Assembly (NCBI GenBank): GCA_902729315.2
Contig: LR746274.1
Location: 4,615,037 to 4,679,036, forward strand
Source: Spirodela intermedia
Lineage: Eukaryota; Streptophyta; Magnoliopsida; Alismatales; Araceae
DNA: 64,000 nucleotides
Direction: 5' to 3'
This document shows positions 42,737 through 54,399 of the stretch, piece by piece. A program made the position numbers and the translations under genes. Position 1 is the first letter of the stretch, and every line of letters begins with the position of its first letter. The notes beneath the pieces are model-generated. The model was not told the origin of the DNA. It saw only the letters and a program-made list of their open reading frames with translations, and did not search any database.

Positions 42737-45200
42737 GTAAACCTCATGGTGTGTTCTGTGGCAGATGAACATAACTCCATCTTAGCGAGTATCAATCCTT
42801 ATTATGTATGACACTTTCTGGCCACGTTCTTGGTTAATGCAATAAAAAGGAAAGAAGTCATTTATGATCGAAGCTTGTATACTTTGTCTGCAATCTTTCA
42901 AGTTTATTATTACTGTTTACATCATCATTGGTGAAATAATCGCTTGTTTTGTGAGGGAACCGAAGGAGGAGACTGTTACTGTAGAAACCCATTCATTACT
43001 AATCATGAAATAATCTCTTGCTTTCATTTATTGCATACAAGATTACTGTGGTAGAAGATCTCTTAATGCATGTGAAGATGAAAGTTTGCTTTCTCACCCA
43101 TTTTTTTGTCCAGTTTCTGCTGAACGACTAATGTTTCTTAAGTATTCTGTTTGTATAAAGATTGGTAGATGCAGGAGTTTAATATCCATTCATTTTGTAC
43201 AACAGATTAGTAAGAATCCACTGTCTGCAAACATGTTGTGTGAGACATGTAATGGTTCTCTACAGCCGTATTCCGATTGTATCAGTCTAATTGGGTGATT
43301 CTGACTCAGCATACAAAGAACATGAAAGAAAAATCATGTAAAAGCAAAAAAATCGACAAATTTAGTAAAAAATCTTATTATAAAGCTTTCTACTGTTGTC
43401 ATCATTAATCTGTTTATTGTCAAGTGAATATATTCATGTTGACAACTAAACTTTCATTTTTCTTTTTTTCCTCAGTTTTGTTTAATTTTTCTCATTGACA
43501 TCAGCCTAGTTAGATTAAATTATCCAATTATCTAATCTATATAATCAACTATCTTGCTCTTTTATTCTTGGATGACATCACAAAATGATGGATTTATTTG
43601 ACTAATATTTCTATAATAATTATCGTCCAACTTTTCTTTACAATGTGGATTAGCATATTCCTGTGACGTGGTGTCTCCGCACAATATTTCTACTTATGAC
43701 TAAAATAATATACTGTTTAATCGAATAATAATGGGCACCGTAACATGAGTTAACTCTGATTTTCACACTTCTTCAAAAAAGTACAAATATGATAAGACAT
43801 GTCTGCTGTTGAATTTGCGAAACACACTTGTGAGGTGCCATCTTCTTGCAAAATTTTGATGCTTATCGATTGTTTATTTATGATAAATCTTGTATCTAAC
43901 CTCAATATTTGGGAATTTGAATGCATAAATCTTGAGTGGATTTCTTTAATGAATATTGATTTTCTTGATAATGTCTTTATTTGGTGTTATCAAGACTACT
44001 CATAGCAACTTAGCGTGATATGATAAGCTGCAACGTTAAAGTTATGTTATATAACTGAATGATGGGCCCAATATGTCAATTCATATATTGCTCCTTGTGA
44101 GCATCACTTTGCTTCTTTTTCTTCACGAAAGCAATATTGTTGAAAAACTTAGAAACAGAACCTAAATTATACAATATTATTTCTGTTATCCATCCAAGCT
44201 GAACAAGCGGGGGGGGTGGGGGGGGGGGCAGGTGTTTGGGTGCCTGGACAGTGGGCACAATGATCGCCATAGTTTTTATTGATCAAGGCTTGCTGTTGAG
44301 CAGATCACTTTGCAAAAGTACTAGATATTGACGACTGTCAATAAATGACTTATGAACGGTATTCATTAATGAAGTCATTACGAATTTTTAAACTTTGGTC
44401 ACATTTTGATACAAGAAACCAGAATGTTATGATGCTTTTGAGGAGTGGAAAATTTTCCTTCCTACTTAGAAGAAGGCTTAACGTGTAATACAGTCAGTTA
44501 AGAACTAAAATGTTGATGAAAGTAGATTTTCTAGCATAAAGATTTTCTATTTCACTTCATGTCTTTAGTTGTTCTCTGCTGATATCATGGTAACTTGTTT
44601 GAGATGAACTGATCTTTTAAATACATTACAAATAATAAACTGTTGAGCAAAAAACTGCTATTGGCTCTGCTTTCACACCATGATTCTTGAAACTGCAAGG
44701 TAGACTCTGGGAAATATTGGGACGACTTTCTCTCCCACTAGTTACATCCTCCTGGTCAAAATGAATTGAGCTTGAGAAAGATGAGTACCACTACTAGCTA
44801 CACAATGAGTGTGCATAAGTGGTACTGCTAAAAGTTCAATGATCTGACAATTGACATTGGTTAAGTGGGATGATGAATCGAATGAGAGCTGATTGGGCTT
44901 GAAACTAGGTACCTAGATACATATAAATCTCTTCTTGTTGTTCATGGATGCAAGGAGACTAAAGCTGCCGCTTCTATTGAAGGATCTTCCATCGGAAAAC
45001 ATGGGTGTCCAGATGAGGAAAACTCTAGTTTTGTTCATGATGAAAGAACAATCTTGCCGCTACATTCATTTGATTCGCCAAAAAGGGTATTAATTCCTGT
45101 GTAGATACCATGACTTACACTCCTCCCTAAAAGGGTAAAAATAGCATCCCTCAAGGACGGAAAAGATTGACCTAAGGAGATGGCAGCCTGACACAAAGAA
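42737..45200. other. Intergenic region between convergent KDSA and lumazine synthase
   Basis: KDSA and lumazine synthase end tail to tail here. The first few hundred bases are KDSA 3' flank. Most of 43.0-44.2 kb is AT-rich with only chance open frames. A G-rich tract lies at 44209-44228. I recognised no gene or transposon protein. Confidence 0.55.
44209..44228 (+). repeat. Poly-G tract
   Basis: Eight G, one T, then eleven G on the plus strand. Such a run can form a G-quadruplex, and its exact length is prone to sequencing error. Confidence 0.85.
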
Positions 45201-45216
45201 CAGAAGACCCAAAGGA

Positions 45217-45399
45217 TATCAAGTAGAGCTATCAAAGCAGCTTCGGCGTCATCTCCCATGCCATCTCAATCTGTAGATTATTGAGGACACCAAGGACATG
45301 GTTAGTAGAGAAGCAAAAACCCATAGCAGAAGAGGTAATCGTCTATAGAACTAACAGCAGTATTGGCACCTTTATTACCAGCTTCCCCCCCCCCCCCCC
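45217..45399 (-). pseudogene. Decayed duplicate copies of the last two lumazine synthase exons
   Basis: Downstream of the functional stop, the minus strand repeats the end of the gene. At about 45385-45340 a penultimate-exon copy reads GEAGNKGAN before a GTTAGT donor-like site. Its intron ends with CTCAATAATCTACAG, almost the same as the real CTCAATAATTCACAG. A final-exon copy follows at about 45268 with ATTGAGATGGCAT, reading IEMA like the real exon but then diverging to WEMTPKLL and a stop. Fused directly to it is a third, partial penultimate-exon copy (about 45257-45228) reading DAEAALIA in another frame, against GAEAALTA in the real gene. Boundaries are approximate. Confidence 0.8.
45385..45399. 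repeat. C15 homopolymer
   Basis: Fifteen consecutive C on the plus strand, G15 in the sense of the lumazine synthase transcript, 27 nt after its stop codon and at the border of the decayed exon duplicate. Confidence 0.9.
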
Positions 45400-45425
45400 T
45401 CCATCTCCACTCCTACTAGCAAGAA

Positions 45426-48400
45426 CTATCCTTTCAGATGGTGCTCAAACAGGGATGCCATCTCGATCTGTGAATTATTGAGAGTCAGGAGAACAGATAA
45501 CATAGATCCATAGCTGGCACATAAATGGGTAATCTGCATGACTTACAGCTGTCAGAGCAGCTTCAGCGCCTTTGTTCCCTGATTTGCCTCCAGCACGGTT
45601 CAAAGCCTATGTAATTTCCCATAAGAAAATTAAAATCCATTACTTGCCTTTCATATTGCTCTTTCATTTCTTTTCCAAGAATAGACAATATTTGATAGAA
45701 AACTGCAGAGCAATGCACAAAATCGAGTGAAAAAAAGACAGATCCTCTTAAAAAAGAGTACTATTTATCTGATCTCTTCTGTTAAAAAAGAGGATATTAT
45801 GTGTCACAAAAAGATAATCTATCCCCAGAGCAGAGGGCTTGTACATTTTTTCCCTTTCTGAGTGGCAATAGTTCTAACAACTATCCAGTGTGGATTCTTC
45901 TCTCTTGATAAATCTGCCCAATAGATGACACACAGAGAGGAAACACAACCAAATTCTCAGCCTAGGGTTCCAAAATACCATGCTTAGGGGTCAGCCGTCC
46001 AAAGCAAAATCAGCTTGGTTGATACGTCTTAAAGTATATAGCAAAGTTAGAACCACAAACTGCCGAGTCAGTAGCACTAGGTTAAATTCACCACCCTGAA
46101 AGTTGTGCAATCATTCTCCCCTCGCTACCCATGCTATAAGTTTTTAGCATTGAGAAATCAGTGTGTAGACAGCATGTTACACTGCAAAAAACTGGCCCAG
46201 AACAAGAAGTTCTTCTCATGATCTCTCCCATAAAATCTTGGAAAGATTTGTCAAAAAATGATTAGTATTGAAATTTTACCTGAATGATTTGTCGAACAAA
46301 GGCAATGAAATGGGCCACAACATATTTTTAATTAATGAATGAAAAGTTTCACCTGATCCATGTCCTCACAAGTGAGAATACCAAGTATGCATGGAACCCC
46401 TGCAGCAACGTTGAAGGAAACTCTCAACTTTGATGAACATCCAATAATATGGTTCTTTGTTTCTTAAAGTAATACTCTTAATGGAAACAGAAACAGTAGC
46501 ATGCAGGGGAATCTTGTACTAAAGAGTGTTTTATTATAAAGCAGAGAGACATAAGTTTAAGATATTTTCAAAACCCAGCTGCCTAACTAGGTCTCTCATA
46601 TCCTTAAAACAAAACAATATGGGCCTATGGGATTCTTGGCAAGGCAAATGAAGAACAAGGAACTGCATCATTCTCGTTTTGAAAGCCAAATTAGACAAAC
46701 TCCAGCCTGAGTTTCTGCAATGAAAGAACTCCCTAAGTTTTCAATGCTCTGTTTCCCAGTTCTAAAAGAAGTGAAAATGCTGTGGGTTTAGGCAACCCCT
46801 TTATAGATATTAAATGGATATAACATATATGAGAAAATAATAATTACATATTTTAAGAACAAAGGCTTTAAACTATTAGAGACCAATTTCATAGAAACAA
46901 ATCACTATATGCAGAATAATTTAACTTATTTATGATATTTAAATATATTAGATTATTTGGAATATAACCACAATCGACTGGCCACGATAAATATTCATTA
47001 CCAGCTTTTCAGCTGGCGATATGCTCCGACTACTATTATGATGAGTCTTATAATAAATAAGTTACAGGAACCTCTAACATTACATTCTGTTTTCAAACAA
47101 TGATAAAAGCAAGTACGCATTCCAATTTTGTGTCAATGAGAAAGAGAGCAATATAACAAGTAGAAACTAGGTTTAGAACGGATTATTATAAAATTTTATA
47201 ACTGGAAAAAAAAATGAAGATAAGCAACCTGAATTAAGGCTAGCTGATAGTACTCCAGATGCTGATGAATTAGCTACAGCATCATAATGGGTAGTTTCAC
47301 CTCTCACCTAAAAAACAAGAAATCCAGGAGAAAATATTACAAGTAGCAGCTGTCTGAAGAACCCAGTGAAGAAGGCATTGTAACTTTTAGTTCACAGAGG
47401 CTATTAGCATCTCCACCCCATACCTCAGTAAATTATGCCTTAGTTCATGATAAAATGTACGATATTGCACAAAAGTAATGGATTTATTTGCATTCATCTG
47501 GTCTTGTGTGCAATTTATAACTTGAGAATAAACTTGCGTAGACAATGATCTCACATCAGAGATGAAATAAAATGAATTCGAACAAGTTAGAATGTAATGG
47601 ATGTGAACTAGTCAGTGAATTGGAACCATCTAGGGAACAACAAAAGCAGATTACTTCTATCTCCTAGTTGAGTTCCTTTTGATGGAATGTGGATATAATC
47701 GTCTTCTATAAGCAAAAGAAAGTCGATCTCTGCATTCTGAAACTAAAGCACTCTTAAATTTTCTCGCTCTACTAATAGTATGTGTGAATACACTGAATTG
47801 CCTTTTGCTACAATCATAGTCAACTCTTCATGTAAGTTTCTTCTTAGGGTGGATGGTACTGCCATCCACAAATTTATCACAACAGGGATGCACACACATT
47901 ATGTTTAATGTATGTTGACAACGGTTCCCTGTTGCCTAATGGACAAAATCCACTCCAAAACGTGAAGAGGTAAGCTCCCTACCTTCATCTTGATGCTAAC
48001 AGGAGTGCACATACACCCACAGTAAACTCTATGCCCACTCAGGCACAGGGAAGGACAGCTATCATTTTGATAACAGTGTTGGGGTGCCTAAAACCCCGAA
48101 CTAGGGTTTTAGTACTTCTATCTCTCCCCTCCTTTTCCTCTTGTTACCCACGACGACCTCCATCTACCAGGAGGGAAAGTCACTTCATTTCCTTTTATCT
48201 TCTCATCCAGAAAACGGTGCTGTTATATAAACATTTAGATTTTAGGTGGTGAGCTGTTTCGTTATTTCCTTCTGACAAGCCAGTTTGGTCAACATGGATA
48301 GAAAATGGACTTGACCCCTTTTCTTTCAAGGATTGGATGATTATTATATTAATGACATCCAACTTGGATGTCAGCATTCAGAGGTGTCAGTAGGCAGTCA

Positions 48401-51400
48401 GCAGCAATAAGTTAGAAGCAGTCATGGTGAATGATACCAGCTCCCAGGAGACTCGCCTAATTTTTTTCCCCCGCCTTTGTTGACAAATTATCAGTACTGT
48501 TCTTTCATACTCTTCATCTGTTAGGAGCAACACCATCTGTTAACAGAGACCCTGAATGAGATTGAGTCACGTATGGTAGAAAATTGATTGATATGGGTTT
48601 GAATGTCAGATTTCAGGCAAGAAGTGGCCATAACTTAGCCATTCTGGCCTGACTCAAAATGCTTCTTAAGAAATCATAACCCATAAACTGGCAAATTGGG
48701 TTTCCATGTAGTGGAGGGACAAAAACAATAAAGGCCTCCCCAAATAGAAATCCAGATGTTGTTGCCAACAAGACAACAACGTGAGGGCCAAGGATTTTCA
48801 TGATAACATGTGATGAATGTTACACTCCTAGAAGTGTGCAAGGAGTTCCAAGTCTTGTTGGTCCATGAAGATGACAAGTACCCCAAGACAAATTCAAAAT
48901 ATGAGGTATGGGAAGCTGAAGAGACTAAAGGGATCAAGTCAGAACCAAAAGTACCAACAAACGTGGGATTATTCCTCAATTTAGTGGTGATCTAACTAAG
49001 CCAGGCACCATGAAATTAAGGCCCAGATTGGGATCCAAACAGCTGATGGTACTAACTGATTGTGGGACGACCCACAATTTTATATCATCAAAGCCAGTAG
49101 ACAAATGCAAACTTCAACTGACGACCACAACCCACTACAGAGTCATGATGGGCAACAGAGTGTCAATTAAGGGGAGAGGTATATGCAGGAACGTATTACT
49201 AGAAATCCATGGCCTAATTGTTTTTGAAGACTTCTTGCCACTACAGGTCGGAATCACCAATGCCATATTAGGTATACAATGGCTGCACACCGTAGGAAAG
49301 ATGGAAGTAAATTGGACTCAACTAACCACGAAGTTTGTGTTGGATAGAAAATTGGACCCCAGCCCAAGCAAATCAGGAGTCTTACTAAATATGTTGACAG
49401 GTGGCCTACAACAAGGGCAAGGAGTAATGATTGAACTACTCTACTTGAGCCTAGAAGAGGAAGGAGAGGTCATAGAACAACCATCTTCGCAGGTGCAACG
49501 CCCTAATCCTCTTACTCAAGAAAAAAAGAAGAGGAAGCAGAGGCAGTTTTTGATGACTGAATGTGTGGGAGTCTCTGGTAATCCTCCCAAAAGATTATTG
49601 CTGCTGTAAGTGTGGGTTCTCTGAGAACCCAGACCTTTCCACCCTTTTTACCTTGTTCTTTTTCTTGTTCCCTTGTGTTCCTTCATTTTCCTCTTGATTC
49701 TGGCCATTGCTAGAGGTTCCCTATTAGTAGTCCACTAAGCCAATCTTTTGTTCCCATTCCAAATGCCAAAGTCCAGTCAAAGAGAGCAGGAACATGGAAA
49801 CGTAACTTCTCTTTTACCATGATATTGTAATCTTTGTGTAGACCATATGTGGCTGTTATATTAGCATTATGATACCTGCAGGACTCAAAAAGAATTAATA
49901 GCTTGATCGTGTCAAAAATAATCTCAACCCATCGAAATCTTTGTTAAAAGATGTCAGATCCTTTCTGTACTGTTTCTTCCCGTTGACAAGTCACCAATAA
50001 ATTCAAGAAAAAATATTAGCAATAATACAATATCTTCAAAGAAGCTTTGATTGTCTAAGCAATGCCGCATTATTATAGTGGAAACTGCACCAACTACTTG
50101 CTAATGGAAATAGAGAATTTACCACGGCTCCAATGCAAAGAATGGCATTGTATCTTCCTGAATTGCCAAGTTGTTGAGCAACCAGAGGAATTTCAAAGCT
50201 ACCAGGCACCCAGACAACCTATAGAGCAACAACTTCAAAACCAGCATAGACTATAAAAATTTAGAGAGGTAACTAAAATGTACTATTTGTTGCAACAGGA
50301 TCTCGATTGTGTCATCATATAGCCGACATCTTAGAGAAAGGTATATAAAATGAGAGATAATTCTGGCCATTCTGTGTACATAAATGATGAATACAAGTAT
50401 CATCATAAGGGAAAAGTAGCAAATCAGCAAAGAAAGATATCATCCCTGTACATGAGGGAAAGAAATAAAAAGAGGAAGTTATACCAGGGAACAAGGAAAA
50501 AAATGAAGTACTTTCTTCCGCAAATCATATCGAATAGGACACAATTCAAGTTCAGGGCTCAAAATCCAACAAAACATATGAAAACAAAGGCCAAACAAAA
50601 TCCAACGGCCATAAAAAATATTACTCATCCCTAAAAACCGCTTTAAAAAACAAATTTGAAATGCCACAAAATCAGGTCATTGGTATCTTTGTAGTGGAGC
50701 GTAGAAAGTTTCATGAACCTTTATATGACATCAATTAAATGAATAAATGGGTTCCTTCATATCAACCTTCTTACGTGCACAGTTGCATAAATATGCTTAC
50801 TTCTTGATATAAACCGTCTAACAACACAGTTGTACAAATAAGGTTACTATAAATCCCTGTGTGAATCCTTATCTACATGTGTAGTTACACTACTAGAGCT
50901 TACTCAAGTCGGAACCACTCAATAGCTTTGTTACAACCAGGGCGGTTACATGTTTAATCACAAAATATGTTTAAAAAGCTTCCTACCTCGAACTCTAACA
51001 ATTATGCTCTTATCCACAACCCTTATAATAGTAGAAAACCCCATAAAACTGTCCTTCATACATCTGTCTCCTTTGGTAAGGAAATTACAAGTATACATGA
51101 CTTGTATACTTAAGCCTTATGCATGACTTGTATACAAGTATACATGACCTATTCATGCAAAAGTGAAAAGATATGAAAGCGCATTGAATAAAAGGAATGT
51201 AATCTTAAGCCTTAGATTGAACATATGAACCCTCTGGAAAGCAAATACCAAACCGATTAGTATTTTTAACCAAACACCAAACCAATGAATTTAATAATTT
51301 AAGAAGCAGAGAAAAGAAATTCTACAAAGAATAAGATTGTGGAATCTGTTATTGTTCTCAAGCAAAACCCACGCCAAGAACCTTTTATCATTCTCTAGGA

Positions 51401-54079
51401 TCCCAACGTCATCTATATGAATCAAGAAAAAGAGAACCCATCTGAAACCCAAAATTAAAAGTATGATAAGTCACCGAAGGGTGAGGAAAATGGCAAGTCA
51501 GTATCATCTCATAAGAATCAGTTGCATACAACGAAATTTTGGACACTACAACAAACTCAATTCTACTGGACAAATACAGCTTAAAACACACAAGCACATT
51601 AATAATAAGAGCAATCTACATACATCGACATCCTCTTCCTTGACTGAATAACGGGTGAAAGTTTCCAAAGCTCCTTCCAGCAGCAACCTCGTCACAATCT
51701 CATTAAATCGAGCCACAACCTAAATGAAGGGAACGTTACAAACTGAAAACGTTTTCTACAGCGAGAATAAAATATATGCTAAAAAATATGATATTTTCAC
51801 CCAGTAAATGAACAAACATATCAACTATAATGCCCAACTTAGAAACGGTTTTCTGACATTATTTTTTCCTTTTCACTCCTAGGTGTTTCACTTTCAGGAA
51901 ATGAATATTCATAAGTTGATTCCCTTTGTTATATGTTCGAATGGCTCTTCGATTTTACAATCCCCATAAAAGGGTTATTCATCTTTAACACTGGATCTCT
52001 CAATAGCATACAAGTTTAGATCTGCAGAATTTAATTAGTCTTGTGACTCATAAAAGCTTAGACTAGTAAATTCGTGTTTACAGGCTCTATAAAAAATAAT
52101 TAGTTCTCTTTGAAACGGTTATTCATCCCACTTGACTGATCTTAAAATGTGCTAAGTATTATAACTATGAAAAAAATGATCCAACTAGTAGTCGTTCATA
52201 AAGTTCAGATCCTACAATTATAGTTGAATGACAGGATTGACAGAAAAGTAGCAACATCTATGGTTTATTCTCCATTCAACAATGTATTGAGTAAATCCCT
52301 TGCCTAGTTGATAGGATGCTCCAAGATATTCGTAAGTACTACTTTTCAAAAACGATGACATGTCATCACACTGAAACCTTCCTAATATCTCATCCATCTT
52401 TCATGCTTTTATTCTTGTGTATCATATTTTCAAATCTCCATAGAAAGCCCAGCCCATGAAGAATTCAGGATACAGGTACCACTCTGATGCGGATATCAAC
52501 TTATCAAACATTTGAATGGAGGGATGATTCCCAAGGAACTTTCCAAGTTGGGCAAAATCTATAAACCAGGAAATTTAAGAATTGAAAAAAAGATTCCTTC
52601 ACGTATAGAAGGTAGCTATTTTGAATATTACATTACTTCAAAGTTATATTGCCAAATTGCTTAATCCACAATTGGCTATGGTCCTTCTGGGCACTACCAA
52701 AACTATGTATTAATTAGAGAACGAAAAAAAAGCAGAGGGATGTAACATATATATTTTTATGTGGGTTACACATGCTAGAATGGAACAATGTCTAAGACTG
52801 ATAGAGAACAGGGCTATTCAATTTCAAGAAGATAAGTAGACCTCAGATCATAGGCTTATTAGTGTCTAACATGCTGATAATCTCATTATCAGTAGAGTTC
52901 CCAAAACACGTATGATGCTTTTAAGACCAAGTGATATTGATAACACATTCGAAAGCAAAAATAGGCAGCTGATTGAAGCATCGACAGATTTTTTAACATT
53001 CAAATATTATTAGGGCCTTGCACTCTTTGCATGCGATAAGAATTGAAGCATAAGTTCCACGTGCCTTTTTCTGTTCTGTACCACAGAAGAAAGAATTCAA
53101 TGAGATGTTTAGGATGACGTTGTATTTCCCCTCAAAACACAACCTTTCATGTGTTTTTAAAGGCAAAAGCCTACTGCATGGCCACTCTCAGTCTCTTCTA
53201 TCTCTATCAAAAAATATCAGTTTTTTACTGCCCTTTTTCTGGAAAAAACTGCAGGCATCTGCCTGGGATGATGGATTCTCAGTTAATTACTATTTTCCTC
53301 TTTGTGACTATTTTGTATACATTAAAACCTACCCAAGTACGAGGCAGAGTATGAAGACACTTGTGTAGTGTAATGGGAAAAAACAAGGAATCAAAAAGGT
53401 TTTGAATGCCTCCAATTTAGTGACTGTTTCATTGGTGGTGTCCAGAACGGGAATGAAGAACCTTTGTATCACAATCCAAGGTTATGGAGAAGAATGATGA
53501 TGTCAAGCCTTTGTAGTGAAAATGAATCATGCGGTGTACTGAAAGTTAATCAGATGGTAAAAAACTATTAAACTTACAGGCAAGCTCCACTGTACGTGAA
53601 ATGTCAAAAAAATGCTCTTGAACTTTTCTTCCCATACATCAGAATCAGGAAACCAGGACCCCGGAAATGAACCGCAATGTCCCTTATGAAAGAAAAGATA
53701 TTCAGGGGTTGAGGAGGATTTTAGATAGCCCGGAAACCCACCACAGCAAAGCGCAGGCCTTCCGTCTTCGTCACTGAACCAATCAGGTGCCGACTCGCTG
53801 CAGGAACCATAAACCTTCTCCTCCCATTCCTCGTGCACGCAATCCCACCAGAGACAGCTAGCATTGCCGAATTCAGGGCACCGAAACCAGCTCAGAAACG
53901 AATGCCGAACCAGAGACTGCGCTAAACCACAGAAACAAGGAATCTTGGGTTCAAGGGCCAAACGCACCGCGGATGGAAGTAGAGAAGGTGGCCTTGGGCC
54001 TCAGAACCGGCAGACGTCGGCCGGCTGTGCTTCCGAGAAACGTCTGGGAGGCGACGAACGTCGTCGAAAGCGAAGCCAT
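45426..54079 (-). CDS. COS1: 6,7-dimethyl-8-ribityllumazine synthase, eight exons, plastid-targeted
   Basis: Minus-strand exons 54079-53968, 53857-53742, 51719-51624, 50218-50123, 47307-47229, 46399-46353, 45606-45547 and 45467-45426 join in phase to 215 residues. The N-terminal 60 residues ([16 protein letters not shown], later RNGRRRF) form a plastid transit peptide. The catalytic domain begins near [18 protein letters not shown] and shows [45 protein letters not shown] with the catalytic His, [34 protein letters not shown] and the C-terminal [13 protein letters not shown]. The enzyme makes 6,7-dimethyl-8-ribityllumazine, the last intermediate before riboflavin. In Arabidopsis it was also found as a suppressor of coi1. 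Exon 1/2 splicing is the least certain join but gives an open frame and correct phase. Intron 4 (2.8 kb) holds a gypsy protease fragment. Extra decayed copies of the last exons lie just downstream. Confidence 0.95.
48800..49609 (+). mobile_element. Ty3/gypsy gag-protease fragment in lumazine synthase intron 4
   Basis: From 49010 the plus strand encodes a retropepsin-like domain: [18 protein letters not shown] with the D-(S/C)-G active-site motif changed to DCG (seen in some families), [38 protein letters not shown] and a [11 protein letters not shown] end, followed by a linker toward reverse transcriptase that soon stops. The preceding 48810-48995 reads as the linker after the gag zinc knuckle, in a frame broken by a one-base shift near 48990. 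The reverse transcriptase and integrase are absent. It is antisense to the host gene. The protease type is like that of chromovirus gag-pol elements. Confidence 0.85.
51780..53740 (-). other. Lumazine synthase intron 2, nothing recognised
   Basis: Most of the 2-kb intron between exon 2 (ending 53742) and exon 3 (starting 51719). It is AT-rich; the short open frames have no recognisable domain and no transposon protein was read. Confidence 0.5.
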
Positions 54080-54300
54080 CAGACCCCTCCTTCCCCTCTT
54101 CCCCTCCTCTCGGTAACTCGGCCGACTGATCTCCCGGATATGTTAAGGCGGAGACAGCATTCGACGATTACGCTAAAAATGCTTTCTTCTCCGGCTAGTC
54201 GGCTGCCGAGCAGCGAGTGACGATATCTCGCCATCGGACCGCTGCGACCGGGAGCATCGGTTCCCCGGTTCTGCGGTAACTCGACGGTGAAGTTAAACAG
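54080..54300 (-). promoter_or_regulatory. GC-rich leader/promoter of lumazine synthase
   Basis: A GC- and CpG-rich block directly upstream of the start codon, in contrast to the AT-rich DNA beyond 54350. This is the expected place of the core promoter and leader. No TATA box was seen. Confidence 0.4.
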
Positions 54301-54399
54301 CACATTGAGAGTTCCCCCACACGCTTGGAATCACTATTTCTGCAAGCTCAATTCACCAATGAGACGATCATGGGCTACAGAATTGTGTACAGCGCTCTG

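Noticed and set aside
42737-45200. Open frames of 60-75 codons between KDSA and lumazine synthase
   Set aside because: Short, AT-driven composition, no recognisable domain and no conserved splice context.
49010-49609. A 199-codon frame considered as a host aspartic protease gene
   Set aside because: Residues around the active site and the following linker match retrotransposon proteases, and gag-like sequence precedes it.
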